This document shows positions 45,282-54,705 of a stretch of 64,000 bases of DNA, piece after piece; positions within the stretch are counted from its first letter, which is position 1, and every line of letters starts with the position of its first letter. Both the position numbers and the translations under genes were made by a program. The stretch spans positions 107,063 through 171,062 of the forward strand of contig NZ_VKDC01000007.1 in assembly GCF_007097395.1 (NCBI RefSeq). The letters run 5' to 3'. The notes beneath the pieces were generated by a model that ran no database searches, was not told the origin of the DNA, and saw only the letters and a program-made list of their open reading frames with translations. Source of the stretch: Fulvivirga sp. M361 (lineage in GTDB: Bacteria > Bacteroidota > Bacteroidia > Cytophagales > Cyclobacteriaceae).

Positions 45282-47855
45282 ATGGAAGATAATTTTTCCC
45301 AAGTAGCGTTGCTCTATGAGCTCAGTCTTACGAACGTTAAACATCGTAATCCGGAAGATATTGCCGGTAATTTTATACGTAAGATCCTTTCAAGGAAAGC
45401 GTTGAACTACGGAGCCGTATGGCTCAAAGACGTGGAAAAAGAGGGAGTCGTTCATTTCTCCAGTTTGTATGCGATGCCGGTAACCTGGGAAGCCGTAGAT
45501 ACCACTCAGCAAAGGATAGATCAGTTGTTTAAAGAAGGTAACCTCGCGCTGACTACCGAATCTTTCTTTTTTGGAAAAGAGCTTACGGGACATTTCGCGT
45601 ACTTTCGGTTACTGGATATAGGTATTCTGGAGTTGTATTCATCCAATGACGCTGAAAAGCTATGTGAAGATAGCGTTTACCCTCTGCTGGATGTGGTCCA
45701 ACAACTGGCAGCTACCATAGAAAGTGGTTTTGCTTTTAAAAAGCTGAAAGATGAGATAGGCCATCGAAAAAGAGCAGAGAAGTATCAGAAGAATAGTGAA
45801 GAAAAATATCGCAAGATCATTGATAATATCCATTTAGGACTCATGGAAGTCGATAATGATGAGAAGGTACTCTTTGCCAATGAATCATTTTTAAGGCTTA
45901 CGGGATATAAATTAGACGATATAATAAGCAAAAGAGCTTCTGATATTTTTTTACAACCGGATGCCACACAAGCGCGCGAACAACTTAAAGAAGAACATAA
46001 AAAAAGACTGAACGGAGTATCCAGTTTTTATGAACTCCCCATTATAGATAAAGAGGGGAATGAAAAATGGGCCATGGTGAGTGGTGCACCTATTAAGGAT
46101 GGCACAGACCAGGTAGTGGGGTCCATCGGTATTCATCTGGATATCACGGAAAAGAAAGAGCGGGAACTGTCTGAGCGAAAACTACTGGCAAAACTTGCAG
46201 AGCAAAATCAAAAGCTAAACGAACACCAAAGTTATTTGAATGCAATCAACGATTTTGCTACCCGACTGATCAAAGCACAGGGAATTGAAAGTATTGCGAA
46301 GGAGATCACCGAGAATGTAGTCAAACAATTCCGGTTTACAGACTGTATGGTGTATCTGGTAGATGACGATAAGAAATCACTTACACAGGTATCTTCGTAT
46401 GGTGTCGATAATAAAAAGGGGATACTTAAAAAGCCTGTTTCTATTCCCATTGGAAAAGGAATACCCGGACAGGTGGCTAAGACCGGAATACCTGAAATTG
46501 TAAATGATACGTCAAATGAGCCCAGGTATCTTCATGACGGTGGTGGGTTATCAGAACTGGCTGTACCTATTATTACGGACGGAGAGATCGTAGGGGTGAT
46601 AGATACTGAACACTCTGATAAAGGGTATTATACGGATAAACACCAGGAGACACTGACTACCATTGCCAACCTTACAGCTACCAAAATTAAAAATGCACTC
46701 ATTCGTAAAAGAAGTAAACGAGCGGAAAAGGCATTACTTGAAAGTGAAAGTAAGTTTAGGTCAATCATTGATTCAGCGTTAGATGCCGTAGTAACCATTA
46801 ACATGGCGGGTGACGTTACCGAATGGAACCCACATGCTGAAGTGCTTTTTGGCTACAGTAAAGAGGAGGCGCTTGGAAGGCCTTTATATTCATTGATTAT
46901 ACCTCATCACTACCGGAAAGCACATACCGAAGGGATTACACGTTTCAAAAAAACCGGGGAGACAAGGGTTTCTAATAAGCGTATAGAGATAACGGCTTTG
47001 CATAAGGACGGAAACGAATTTCCCATAGAATTAAGTATCAAGCCTGTTACCATAGGTGGGAGGACTTTTTTCTCTGCATTTGCAAGAGATATTACACAGC
47101 GAAAGCAGGCAGAAGAGGATATGAAAATGGCGCTCGAACAACAAAGAGAGCTTAATAAAATGAAATCGCAGTTTGTGGCCATGACCTCCCATGAGTTTCG
47201 TACACCGCTTACTACCATTCAAACAAACATTGAGCTGCTTGCCTTCCGCCTGGAGAAAGAAGAACTGGCAGCGAAAGAAAAAATAGAGAAAAGCCTTGAT
47301 CGTATTAACTCAGAAGCAACACGGCTGACGGTGTTGATGAATGAAATATTATTGATGGGTAAAATAGAGTCCGGTAACATTCCTTTTCATCCGGTGCCTA
47401 CCAACATTCATGAGTTGGTGAAAGAGGTGATTGACCAGTCTTTTTCCAATCAACGTGATGGTCGTGAAGTGGCTATAAAGATGGTAGGGAAAGAGCGTGA
47501 CATACGTATTGATCCCAATATTTATACGCATGTCATTACAAATTTAGTGTCTAATGCATTTAAATATTCTCCCGAAGCCGGTAACCCCGAATTGCATTTA
47601 ATATTTCATAGGGAACATTTAGAAATGCGAATAAAGGACTGTGGTATGGGCATTCCCAAGGCTGATATCCCCAAGCTGTTCAACTCTTTTTTCAGAGCAA
47701 TGAATGTTGGAAATATTCAGGGCAGTGGCCTGGGGTTAGCAATTGTTAAAGAATTCATAGACCTGCACAAAGGTACGATTGATATTACCAGTGAAATGGA
47801 TGTGGGCACCACATTCATTATTGATCAGCCTTATTCGGGAGCAAGTGCGAATTAA
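45282..47855 (+). CDS. PAS/GAF/PAS sensor histidine kinase
   Basis: An 857-residue soluble hybrid-less kinase without transmembrane helices. An N-terminal GAF-like region (1-145), a PAS-PAC unit (about 167-290, NIHLGLMEVDNDEKVLFANESFLRLTGY; IHLDITEKKE), a GAF domain (about 325-470, IPGQVAKTGIPEIVND), a second PAS-PAC (about 485-605, IIDSALDAVVTINMAGDVTEWNPHAEVLFGYS), HisKA with the phosphorylated His637 (MTSHEFRTPLTTIQ), and HATPase_c with NLVSNAFKYSPEAG, DCGMGIP and GSGLGLAIV. All catalytic boxes are present. The PAS/GAF ligands are unknown. It lies between the FIST gene and the receiver-ATPase gene. Confidence 0.92.
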   Translation: MEDNFSQVALLYELSLTNVKHRNPEDIAGNFIRKILSRKALNYGAVWLKDVEKEGVVHFSSLYAMPVTWEAVDTTQQRIDQLFKEGNLALTTESFFFGKELTGHFAYFRLLDIGILELYSSNDAEKLCEDSVYPLLDVVQQLAATIESGFAFKKLKDEIGHRKRAEKYQKNSEEKYRKIIDNIHLGLMEVDNDEKVLFANESFLRLTGYKLDDIISKRASDIFLQPDATQAREQLKEEHKKRLNGVSSFYELPIIDKEGNEKWAMVSGAPIKDGTDQVVGSIGIHLDITEKKERELSERKLLAKLAEQNQKLNEHQSYLNAINDFATRLIKAQGIESIAKEITENVVKQFRFTDCMVYLVDDDKKSLTQVSSYGVDNKKGILKKPVSIPIGKGIPGQVAKTGIPEIVNDTSNEPRYLHDGGGLSELAVPIITDGEIVGVIDTEHSDKGYYTDKHQETLTTIANLTATKIKNALIRKRSKRAEKALLESESKFRSIIDSALDAVVTINMAGDVTEWNPHAEVLFGYSKEEALGRPLYSLIIPHHYRKAHTEGITRFKKTGETRVSNKRIEITALHKDGNEFPIELSIKPVTIGGRTFFSAFARDITQRKQAEEDMKMALEQQRELNKMKSQFVAMTSHEFRTPLTTIQTNIELLAFRLEKEELAAKEKIEKSLDRINSEATRLTVLMNEILLMGKIESGNIPFHPVPTNIHELVKEVIDQSFSNQRDGREVAIKMVGKERDIRIDPNIYTHVITNLVSNAFKYSPEAGNPELHLIFHREHLEMRIKDCGMGIPKADIPKLFNSFFRAMNVGNIQGSGLGLAIVKEFIDLHKGTIDITSEMDVGTTFIIDQPYSGASAN

Positions 47856-47866
47856 AATTACAGTTT

Positions 47867-48931
47867 ATGAAAAAGGTTTTAGTGATTGAAGATGATGTAA
47901 ACATCAGAGAAAGCATCGTTGAGTTGCTTGAAATGAAAGAATATGATGTGATGGAAGCGGAAGATGGTGATCAGGGAGTGGAAATGGCCAAACTGAACAG
48001 ACCTGATATTATATTATGTGATATCATGATGCCCGGAAAGAATGGCCATGAGGTACTTGCTGTTATCAGAAATGAAAAAGGATATTCTAATGTGCCTTTT
48101 GTTTTTCTTACGGCCCTTTCACAAAAAGAGGATATACGGGCAGGAATGAACCTTGGTGCAGATGATTACCTTACCAAGCCCTTTAAGGCCCGTGAACTCT
48201 ATGCTACCATTGAAACAAGGCTTGCCAAACAGGCTGAACGTGCGGAGGAAAGCACCTCAGCGCCTGACCCGTTCCAGCAACGGGTAATTAACGAGAATAT
48301 TGTGGCACCCATACAGGGACTTAAATCATCTTCCGCTACATTACTGGAATATTTTAATGACTATGCGAAAGATGAAATTGCCACTTTCATCCAGAAATTA
48401 AACGCTTCATTGGGCAGGGTGGAGCGTGCTACCCGTAATCTTGTCGCAGCACAGGCTATTGAACTCTCTAATTACGATGAGAAAACAATGAACGGGCTGA
48501 TCACAGGCGTGACCTCCGACGGGTGTCGTTTGATTAAAAGTATCATACAGGAAACGGCTACCAACTGGGACAGGTTGGAAGACATCTTTGTGAAAGATAT
48601 ACCTGAACATACCTTAAACCTTCCCGAAAACACTTTTCGCACAATAATGTCGGAACTATTATTCAATGCCTTTAAATATTCAGACAAAGGTACTTTGGTA
48701 ACAGTAGAAGCAGCTTGTGACAATGACCGCTTTGTCATTACCATTAAAGACAATGGCATTGGAATGGATACGGCATTACGAGATAAGTTGAATAATGAAG
48801 AATTACTACATCCTTTGGAAGGTAAATATGGCCTGTATATTGTTAAGTCCTTGATAAACAGGACTGGAAATGAAATGAAAATAGAGTCTGAAAAGGAAAA
48901 AGGAACTTTGATTATTTTAACATTTCAATAA
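47867..48931 (+). CDS. Receiver-ATPase protein lacking the phosphorylatable histidine
   Basis: A 354-residue protein. The receiver domain (1-120) has Asp9/Asp10 and phosphoacceptor Asp52 (ILCDIMMPGK). A helical linker of about 140-200 (VAPIQGLKSSSATLLEYFND...LGRVERATRNLVAAQ) occupies the DHp position but has no histidine. The C-terminal HATPase_c-like domain has SELLFNAFKYSDKG and DNGIGMD, while the G2 box is degenerate (KYGLYIVKSL). It starts 11 nt after the kinase gene. A phosphorylation-controlled regulator or pseudokinase is possible. Not a normal hybrid kinase. Confidence 0.85.
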   Translation: MKKVLVIEDDVNIRESIVELLEMKEYDVMEAEDGDQGVEMAKLNRPDIILCDIMMPGKNGHEVLAVIRNEKGYSNVPFVFLTALSQKEDIRAGMNLGADDYLTKPFKARELYATIETRLAKQAERAEESTSAPDPFQQRVINENIVAPIQGLKSSSATLLEYFNDYAKDEIATFIQKLNASLGRVERATRNLVAAQAIELSNYDEKTMNGLITGVTSDGCRLIKSIIQETATNWDRLEDIFVKDIPEHTLNLPENTFRTIMSELLFNAFKYSDKGTLVTVEAACDNDRFVITIKDNGIGMDTALRDKLNNEELLHPLEGKYGLYIVKSLINRTGNEMKIESEKEKGTLIILTFQ

Positions 48932-49004
48932 AATTTCGGTTATATTCATAAGCTATTTTAATTAAAGCATACTTTATTTCATTTATTCAATACATTAAAC
49001 GTTT

Positions 49005-49730
49005 ATGAATTCATACAAAGTACTTGTGGTTGAAGATGACCCTAGAATATCGGAATCACTTTCTGAAATGTTGGAAATACTAAACCATGAGGTGGTGGGT
49101 GTGGCCGAATCGTACGACGAGGTGGTAAAGATAATGGAGAAAAATGATGCGGATGTTGCACTCCTGGATATACAGATCAAAGGAGATAAAACCGGTATAG
49201 ATGTAGCTGAGCTGTTGAAAAATGATTATCATATTCCCTTCCTTTTTACCACAGCTTTTGCCGATGCTGATACTATAAAAAGGGCTACCAAACACAGCCC
49301 TTATGGCTACCTGGTAAAGCCGTATGGTATGAAAGATATCAATGCCGGTATCGAATTGGCGGTGAATAACCATAAAAATGTTTCTTCACTCAAAAATGAA
49401 GAAGGTAACTTGTTCAATACGGATAATTTATTTGTAAAAGTAAATTCACGCCTTGTACGTATAGAACCCAAAGACATTTTGTTTGTTGAAGCTAAAGGAG
49501 ATTATGTGCTTTTCAAGACAAAGGAAAAGGGCTATATCGTTCATTCTACCATCAAAAACATAGAATCAAAATTAGATCCTTCTATTTTTGTTAAAGTGCA
49601 CCGTTCTTACATTGTTAATGTGAGTAAGATCGTAGATATTGAGGAGAATAACTTACTTATTGGAGATTTAGTGATACCCATAAGCAGAGGGCAAAAAGGT
49701 ACTTTACTTGGTCGTTTGAATACGATCTGA
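49005..49730 (+). CDS. LytTR-family response regulator
   Basis: A 241-residue response regulator: receiver domain with Asp11/Asp12 and phosphoacceptor Asp55 (VALLDIQIKGDKTG), then a LytTR DNA-binding domain from about residue 145 (NLFVKVNSRLVRIEPKDILFVEAKGDYVLFKTKEKGYIV; VKVHRSYIVNVSKI). It binds DNA repeats and switches target genes. Located 73 nt after the receiver-ATPase gene. It overlaps the convergent TPR/barrel gene by 27 nt at the 3' end. It may control the adjacent envelope genes. Confidence 0.94.
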   Translation: MNSYKVLVVEDDPRISESLSEMLEILNHEVVGVAESYDEVVKIMEKNDADVALLDIQIKGDKTGIDVAELLKNDYHIPFLFTTAFADADTIKRATKHSPYGYLVKPYGMKDINAGIELAVNNHKNVSSLKNEEGNLFNTDNLFVKVNSRLVRIEPKDILFVEAKGDYVLFKTKEKGYIVHSTIKNIESKLDPSIFVKVHRSYIVNVSKIVDIEENNLLIGDLVIPISRGQKGTLLGRLNTI

Positions 49731-51839
49731 CATAGTATTGAATTTATTGTAAAATACCGGTTTATCCATTATTCTATATTTTATCGCTAATCCGATCCCT
49801 GAAAAGCTAAAACCATTATTAGTAACGGCTGATATTGAATTATGCTGACCATGCAGCTTCATTTGTAAACGTCCGATCTCTTTTTCGAAAGCCACATTCA
49901 CTCGCCAGGCAGGCTGTTCCTGTCCGTCACTGAATTGATAACCAACGGCCAGGTCAGCGCTAATGGCTAATTTAAACTTTTCCGTTTCGTCCTTTTTGAA
50001 CCCTGCAAACCACTCAATGTTGTGAAACTTTTCAGGGCTGTAGTATAATTCAGGCACAGATCTGGAAAAAGTCATGGTGGAGTAATTGATCCCGGTTTTA
50101 AGCAGGGGCTTGTCTAGCAAATTTCGATAGACAGAAGTAAACAATAGTGACCGCTCGTTTCCATCACTGAATTGTGTGTAGTAATATTCAGAGTACCAAC
50201 CTATTTTAGGGATCTTCCAAAAACTAATGTTTTTCAAAATATAGTGGTCCATCATGATGTCTAACTCAAGGAGGGCTTTGTTGAAGTTTTGTATCTCTCT
50301 TTCATGAGCTACTATCACTTGCTGGCTTTTACTTAACCTAAAAGAAGCCTGTACTTTATAATTTAAAAAATCAAGATCAATTGTTTCCGAAGTCGCGCTG
50401 GTGATATCAATGTTTGCTTCTACCAGGGTAAGTTTATTGATGCGGTAAGAAGAACCTACGATGAAAGTGTTGGCATCGGCGATATCATCGGTAATGGCAT
50501 CACCGAAAAGTTCATGCTCGTAACCAAGATTTACCTTGAATAACGGACCCAGACTTAATGAAGAGTAGCTCGTAAGCCGTTTTCTCCAACTGCCGTCACT
50601 GGTTTCCGACAGGAAACCTTCTGTACCAATATAGGGCGCATGCCCATCGTTAAGTCGATCAATAAAACCTAGTACATCTTTTTGTCCGGGGTAAAATGTC
50701 AGTGTTTTAAAGGCTCCCTGGTAGGCCAGATGATCCAGACCCAGCGCATGATTGGCATCGGCCATACCCAGGTTCCCTTTAAATGATTTAGGCGCATAGC
50801 CGAGATACTCCTGATATTTACTAACTCCACCGGAATAATCTGAAAAATAGATCAGTACTTCTGCTTCTGAAGCTATCACCTCTTTATTCTCCGGATAAGT
50901 TTGCCTTAGCTCTTTTACGAATTCACTGGCGTCTTTTAATTCGTTATTCCAAAGTAGTGCTGTCACATATTGAAGTTGCATGGCAAGCTTGTCTTCCTTT
51001 GTGCCTTTCTCAGAGAGAATTTCTATTCCTTCTTTTACCACCTCTAACGCACGCTCGTCGGCGCCCAGAAAATGCTCTGCGACACACCACCCCTTATACG
51101 CTTGTACTTTATTATCAATTCTATGTTCGTATATGTCGCGGGCTTCGGCAAAGCTGCCTTCTAACAAATGAATGGTAGCTTTCAGCATCAAAGATTCCTG
51201 GTCCTTTGAGTTAGCAGTAAGGTTTTCATTGACTAACTTCTTAGCACCGGTATAATCACCTTTTTGTGAAGCCAGATAATCTGCCAGGCCTAAACGAATA
51301 AATTTCCGGGATATCCGGGCCTGTTGATTGTCAGGATTAATAACAAGTGCTTTTTTGATGTAAGTATATGCCTCATCATATTTTTTTTGCATGGACATAC
51401 TATTAGCATAGCCCATAAGGGCTACGAAGTTTTTCGGATTAGAAGATAAAATATCACTGTAGACAGCTGCAGCGCTAGCGCCATCGTTACCCCATAAGTG
51501 AGACTCCGCCATATTTAAAAGTACCTCTTCGCTCTGAGGGTTTTGATTGAGGAGGCGTTGGAAAATACTCTGTGATTCAGATACATTTCCCGAGAGCCCT
51601 GTAGCCCTTCCATAACAGATCAGGGCCGTAGGATTCTCCGGGTCATTTTCTAAAAAATTACCGAAAAAAATTTTTGCCTCTCCAAACTGACCGGATTCCA
51701 ATAACTTGAAGCCTTCAGACATGTTTTGAGCCAAAACGGTAAATGAGTATGTTAAAAAAAAGATCAAGACAGTTATATGACGTATGGCGCAGGCCGGTAA
51801 TCGATACGTTTTCAATACTATAATATGATGCCGGATCAT
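49704..51839 (-). CDS. TPR plus beta-barrel outer-membrane protein (YaiO-like)
   Basis: A 711-residue exported protein. The signal region is long (about 38 aa, ending ITVLIFFLTYSFTVLAQ). Residues about 40-420 are TPR repeats (EGFKLLESGQFGEAKIFFGNFLENDPENPTALICYGRA and many more). The last about 290 residues have alternating aromatic beta strands (LTSYSSLSLGPLFKVNLGYEHELFG; GIGLAIKYRI) typical of a 14- to 16-strand outer-membrane barrel, resembling YaiO and the C-terminal half of PelB. It could export or anchor polysaccharide. That function is inference. A TAATTTTG box lies 25 nt upstream. Confidence 0.82.
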   Translation of the reverse strand: MIRHHIIVLKTYRLPACAIRHITVLIFFLTYSFTVLAQNMSEGFKLLESGQFGEAKIFFGNFLENDPENPTALICYGRATGLSGNVSESQSIFQRLLNQNPQSEEVLLNMAESHLWGNDGASAAAVYSDILSSNPKNFVALMGYANSMSMQKKYDEAYTYIKKALVINPDNQQARISRKFIRLGLADYLASQKGDYTGAKKLVNENLTANSKDQESLMLKATIHLLEGSFAEARDIYEHRIDNKVQAYKGWCVAEHFLGADERALEVVKEGIEILSEKGTKEDKLAMQLQYVTALLWNNELKDASEFVKELRQTYPENKEVIASEAEVLIYFSDYSGGVSKYQEYLGYAPKSFKGNLGMADANHALGLDHLAYQGAFKTLTFYPGQKDVLGFIDRLNDGHAPYIGTEGFLSETSDGSWRKRLTSYSSLSLGPLFKVNLGYEHELFGDAITDDIADANTFIVGSSYRINKLTLVEANIDITSATSETIDLDFLNYKVQASFRLSKSQQVIVAHEREIQNFNKALLELDIMMDHYILKNISFWKIPKIGWYSEYYYTQFSDGNERSLLFTSVYRNLLDKPLLKTGINYSTMTFSRSVPELYYSPEKFHNIEWFAGFKKDETEKFKLAISADLAVGYQFSDGQEQPAWRVNVAFEKEIGRLQMKLHGQHNSISAVTNNGFSFSGIGLAIKYRIMDKPVFYNKFNTMSDRIQTTK

Positions 51840-51864
51840 GTGGTGTTCTAAGATTTATGCCATT

Positions 51865-51872
51865 CAAAATTA
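51865..51872 (-). promoter_or_regulatory. -7 box TAATTTTG for the TPR/barrel gene
   Basis: The minus strand reads TAATTTTG, a perfect TAnnTTTG match, 25 nt before ATG 51839. Confidence 0.45.
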
Positions 51873-52212
51873 TCCTTCTTAAAAGGTTATGATTGAATAT
51901 TTCGATGAGCAGTAGCTTAGTGACGAGAAAAGGTGCATTTCAACTTGTGAAACGTTTCTCCTACCAAAGGAATGACCTTCCTGAAAGATGTCATGACCTA
52001 TACCTATTTGCTTTGGCCATCATAATACGAGATGCAAATGATTCTCGTTTCCCTTATGCCTTTCAGTTTGGAAAAGCGAATAAAAATGAGGTGGTAATGC
52101 ATCAGGTAGCTATGAATTTACCAGCTGTATCCGGGATAGGTGATTCCTGTTGCATTCACCTTCGATTTTCATCCAGTCGTCGAAATGCTACCGATCGTGA
52201 GTGATTTAACAA

Positions 52213-52220
52213 TACATTTG
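52213..52220 (+). promoter_or_regulatory. -7 box TACATTTG, possible leaderless start
   Basis: TACATTTG is a perfect TAnnTTTG match ending 6 nt before ATG 52227, so the STAS mRNA would start at about its start codon. Confidence 0.55.
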
Positions 52221-52226
52221 ATATAA

Positions 52227-52568
52227 ATGAGAGACCTTATGATACGAGAAATGATTTTACAAGAGACTGTCAATGGAAAAGTATCAGCGCCTGCCGCTTT
52301 ACAGCTTTCAATGTTTGGAGAAATTACCTCTGATAACGCTCATGACATTTATCACAAATTGAGGGGACAATTGGATGATGCGGATAATATTAAAGTAAGT
52401 CTTTCAGGCGTAGAGAAAATTGACCTGGCAGGTTTTAATGTGTTGATAAGGATCTATATGACGGCGAAGAGGCTTAAAAAAGAATTGACTTATGTCGATT
52501 GCCATGATAAAAGACTGGCGCACCTTATAACGCTCACACGGTTTCATCATGTTTTCCATACGGAATAG
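52227..52568 (+). CDS. STAS-domain protein overlapping the flippase gene
   Basis: A 113-residue STAS protein (ALQLSMFGEITSDNAHDIYHKL...IKVSLSGVEKIDLAGFNVLIRIYMTAKRLKKELTYVDCHDK). The phosphorylatable Ser of SpoIIAA-type anti-anti-sigma factors (DSxG) is replaced by DLAG, nearer to MlaB-type STAS proteins, so it likely acts as a regulator or scaffold rather than a partner-switch phosphoprotein. The last 20 nt overlap the MOP flippase gene, so translation is coupled and a membrane-linked partner is likely. Confidence 0.85.
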   Translation: MRDLMIREMILQETVNGKVSAPAALQLSMFGEITSDNAHDIYHKLRGQLDDADNIKVSLSGVEKIDLAGFNVLIRIYMTAKRLKKELTYVDCHDKRLAHLITLTRFHHVFHTE

Positions 52569-53799
52569 CGCTTTATCACGAAGCTGGCTGCTCAGGCAGC
52601 TAAACCCTTCACTGATCTTTATGATCAGTGCGATGGTGGTGAATGCAGGAAATTATTATTACAACGTTTTTTTAGGAAGGTATGTAGGCCCTGAAGTATT
52701 CGCTGAAACAGGTCTTTTAGTGACCTTACTTTTGCTGCTTTCTTTTTTGGGGATGACTTTTCAGATAGTGGCAGCCAAATATGTAGTAGACTTAACGGCG
52801 GGAGATAAAGAGCGCTTTCAACGAAATATCACAACGATCAGTATAAGCATTGGTCTGTTATGTTGCTTACTGTTATGGGGAGGAGCAGAAACCTTATCCG
52901 TATTTTTTCAACTGTCCAATCCATGGGTGATTAAGGCCTTTGCAAGCGGAATACCTTTTTATTTTTTATTGAGCGTGCAGCGTGGCTTGTTACAGGGGCA
53001 GGAGAAATTTATACCTCTGTCCGTGTCTTATCAGGCAGAAATGCTGGGCCGGTTCGGTATTACGTTAGCCATTCTGTTTTTGATTGACGGTCAGGCTGGT
53101 ATTGGAGTAGCTTCTGGCATAGCTGCTTCTATTGTCTTTGCCGTACTTTTTACAGGTAAGGTTCGGTTGACTTTTGATCTGAGGTCTTTAGGGAAAACTC
53201 CCAGGTACGTATTGCATTTTTTCATTTTTACTGCACTATACGAAGTAGTGCAGATGGTGATCAACTATTTTGATATCTTGTTGGTAAAGCATTATTTCTC
53301 ATCGCTTATGGCAGGTTATTATACTTCCCTGTCACTGATAGGCAGAATGATCTACTTTGTTACCTGGATGTTTGTGATGCTGTTGTTACCCGCAGTGGTG
53401 AACCGCAGGAAAGAGGGTAAACCTTATCAGTATTTACTTAACAGGTATGTTCTGTACATTTCTCTGATCGCTTCGGCAGCAGTATTGAGTTGTTACCTGT
53501 TTGCTGACCTGATCGTAATTATTGTTTTTGGAGAACAGTATCTTCCTATCAGTCCGTATTTATGGAAATATGCCCTGGCTACCAGTCTTTTTGCCGTAAG
53601 TAATATTTTTACGTATTATCACCTTTCTCTCAACAATTATAGGCCTATGTTCATTACAGGTGCTTTTGCTCTTTTGCAAGTATTGAGCATGGTAGTGTTC
53701 CATAAAGACTTCAGTCAGATCATTCACATTCAGATAGGTTTCATGGCAATGGCTGTGCTAGGTCAGAGTATATACCACAAGGCACATGGCAAATACTAA
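52549..53799 (+). CDS. MOP-superfamily flippase-like membrane protein
   Basis: A 416-residue protein with about 12 predicted transmembrane helices and the MOP/polysaccharide-transporter pattern (VNAGNYYYNVFLGRYVGPEVFAETGLLVTLLLLLSFLGMTFQIVAAKYVVDL, then SVQRGLLQGQEKF). Relatives move lipid-linked sugars or help synthase-dependent polysaccharide export (for example PelG). Its ATG is inside the STAS gene (20-nt overlap). It is followed by about 900 nt without a gene, then a glycosyltransferase on the other strand. Confidence 0.86.
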   Translation: MFSIRNSALSRSWLLRQLNPSLIFMISAMVVNAGNYYYNVFLGRYVGPEVFAETGLLVTLLLLLSFLGMTFQIVAAKYVVDLTAGDKERFQRNITTISISIGLLCCLLLWGGAETLSVFFQLSNPWVIKAFASGIPFYFLLSVQRGLLQGQEKFIPLSVSYQAEMLGRFGITLAILFLIDGQAGIGVASGIAASIVFAVLFTGKVRLTFDLRSLGKTPRYVLHFFIFTALYEVVQMVINYFDILLVKHYFSSLMAGYYTSLSLIGRMIYFVTWMFVMLLLPAVVNRRKEGKPYQYLLNRYVLYISLIASAAVLSCYLFADLIVIIVFGEQYLPISPYLWKYALATSLFAVSNIFTYYHLSLNNYRPMFITGAFALLQVLSMVVFHKDFSQIIHIQIGFMAMAVLGQSIYHKAHGKY

Positions 53800-54705
53800 A
53801 GCCATCCGGTTTTGGCGGAAATCAACGACGAATGGAATTCGGGTGATTGGTCGAGTACTTTCAGGCATTCATCGAAATATTATCATTATGGGGCGACTCC
53901 GGCGTACATTTACATCAAGATAATAAAGGAATAAAGTGAAGAGGGAATAAAGTGAAGAGGGAATAAAGTGAAGAGGGAATAAAGTGAAGAGGGAATAAAG
54001 TGAAGAGGGAATAAAGTGAAGAGGGAATACTCTTTGACGGTAATGTGAGGTTGGGAAGAGATGATCAAAGAGTAAGACAGGTGGGGGTGAAATATCTTCC
54101 ACCTGTTTTTTTTATACTGTTTTCACGACTGACTCTTAAGCCTATGCTACCATATCTGGTAATTCAAAGTATTATTGGACGGTCTTTTTCAGATACTTCA
54201 ATGACCCATTCCGGAAATAGAAAACCTCAAATTTGGCTGGTTATTCAAAATATCAGGTTTATTCTGTGACCTTGGGTTAATAGCGTTAAGAGTTTCAACA
54301 AAGCACTGTACTACATTGCCAGGTTTAAGTGCAGCTGGTCTGTGGCCTTTTATGTAATCTGCGTTAGAAAACTTTTCATTTGGCTTAATCCCCTCAGGTT
54401 GTTTTGGTTGGTTTATTCAGGCCTTCCCTGAAAACTAAAATGATAGGAAATGCACTCAACGGTGTATTGCATTACGATTGTGGACAACAGCGACTGCATA
54501 ATGATTACTAAAAACAGCATTTTGAGGGCCTTAATTTGATTTTCATTGCCCTTTCCTTGTTCTGAAAGATAATGATCGGGTTACCTGGTACGTATAAGTA
54601 GCGAGAATTTCCCACCAAATCGGCTGTAGGTTCAGCAATCTCCGGTATCCGGTCATCAGTCCTGAATCTATTATACGCTAAACCCTAAACTCTATGTGCC
54701 ATGCG
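53800..54705. other. Long gene-free region containing tandem repeats
   Basis: 906 nt with no supported gene. It holds a 16-bp tandem repeat array (53929-54028). The rest is AT-rich with short random frames (for example 74 codons from 54045), none with recognisable domains. It separates the convergent 3' ends of the flippase and glycosyltransferase genes. Confidence 0.5.
53929..54028. repeat. Six exact tandem copies of a 16-bp unit
   Basis: Unit GAATAAAGTGAAGAGG is repeated exactly six times (53929, 53945, 53961, 53977, 53993, 54009) with a partial seventh (GAAT). The 16-bp period is not a multiple of three, so it is not a coding repeat. Confidence 0.97.

Larger units (their letters stand above)
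51840..52226. other. Intergenic region with a weak 99-codon reading frame
   Basis: 387 nt between two divergent genes. It holds the promoters of both and an open frame 51905-52204 (plus strand), which would encode 99 residues without recognisable domains, no convincing ribosome binding site and an ordinary-looking random composition. I do not call it a gene, but a small protein cannot be excluded. Confidence 0.3.

Noticed and set aside
51905-52204. 99-codon plus-strand frame in the divergent intergenic region.
   Set aside because: No recognisable domain, no ribosome binding site, and it lies where promoters of the flanking genes are expected; composition gives no coding signal I trust.
53869-54102. 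77-codon minus-strand frame with repeated PLHFIPSSLYSLFTLF segments.
   Set aside because: It only translates the 16-bp tandem repeat; the period is not a multiple of three and the frame has no start signal.
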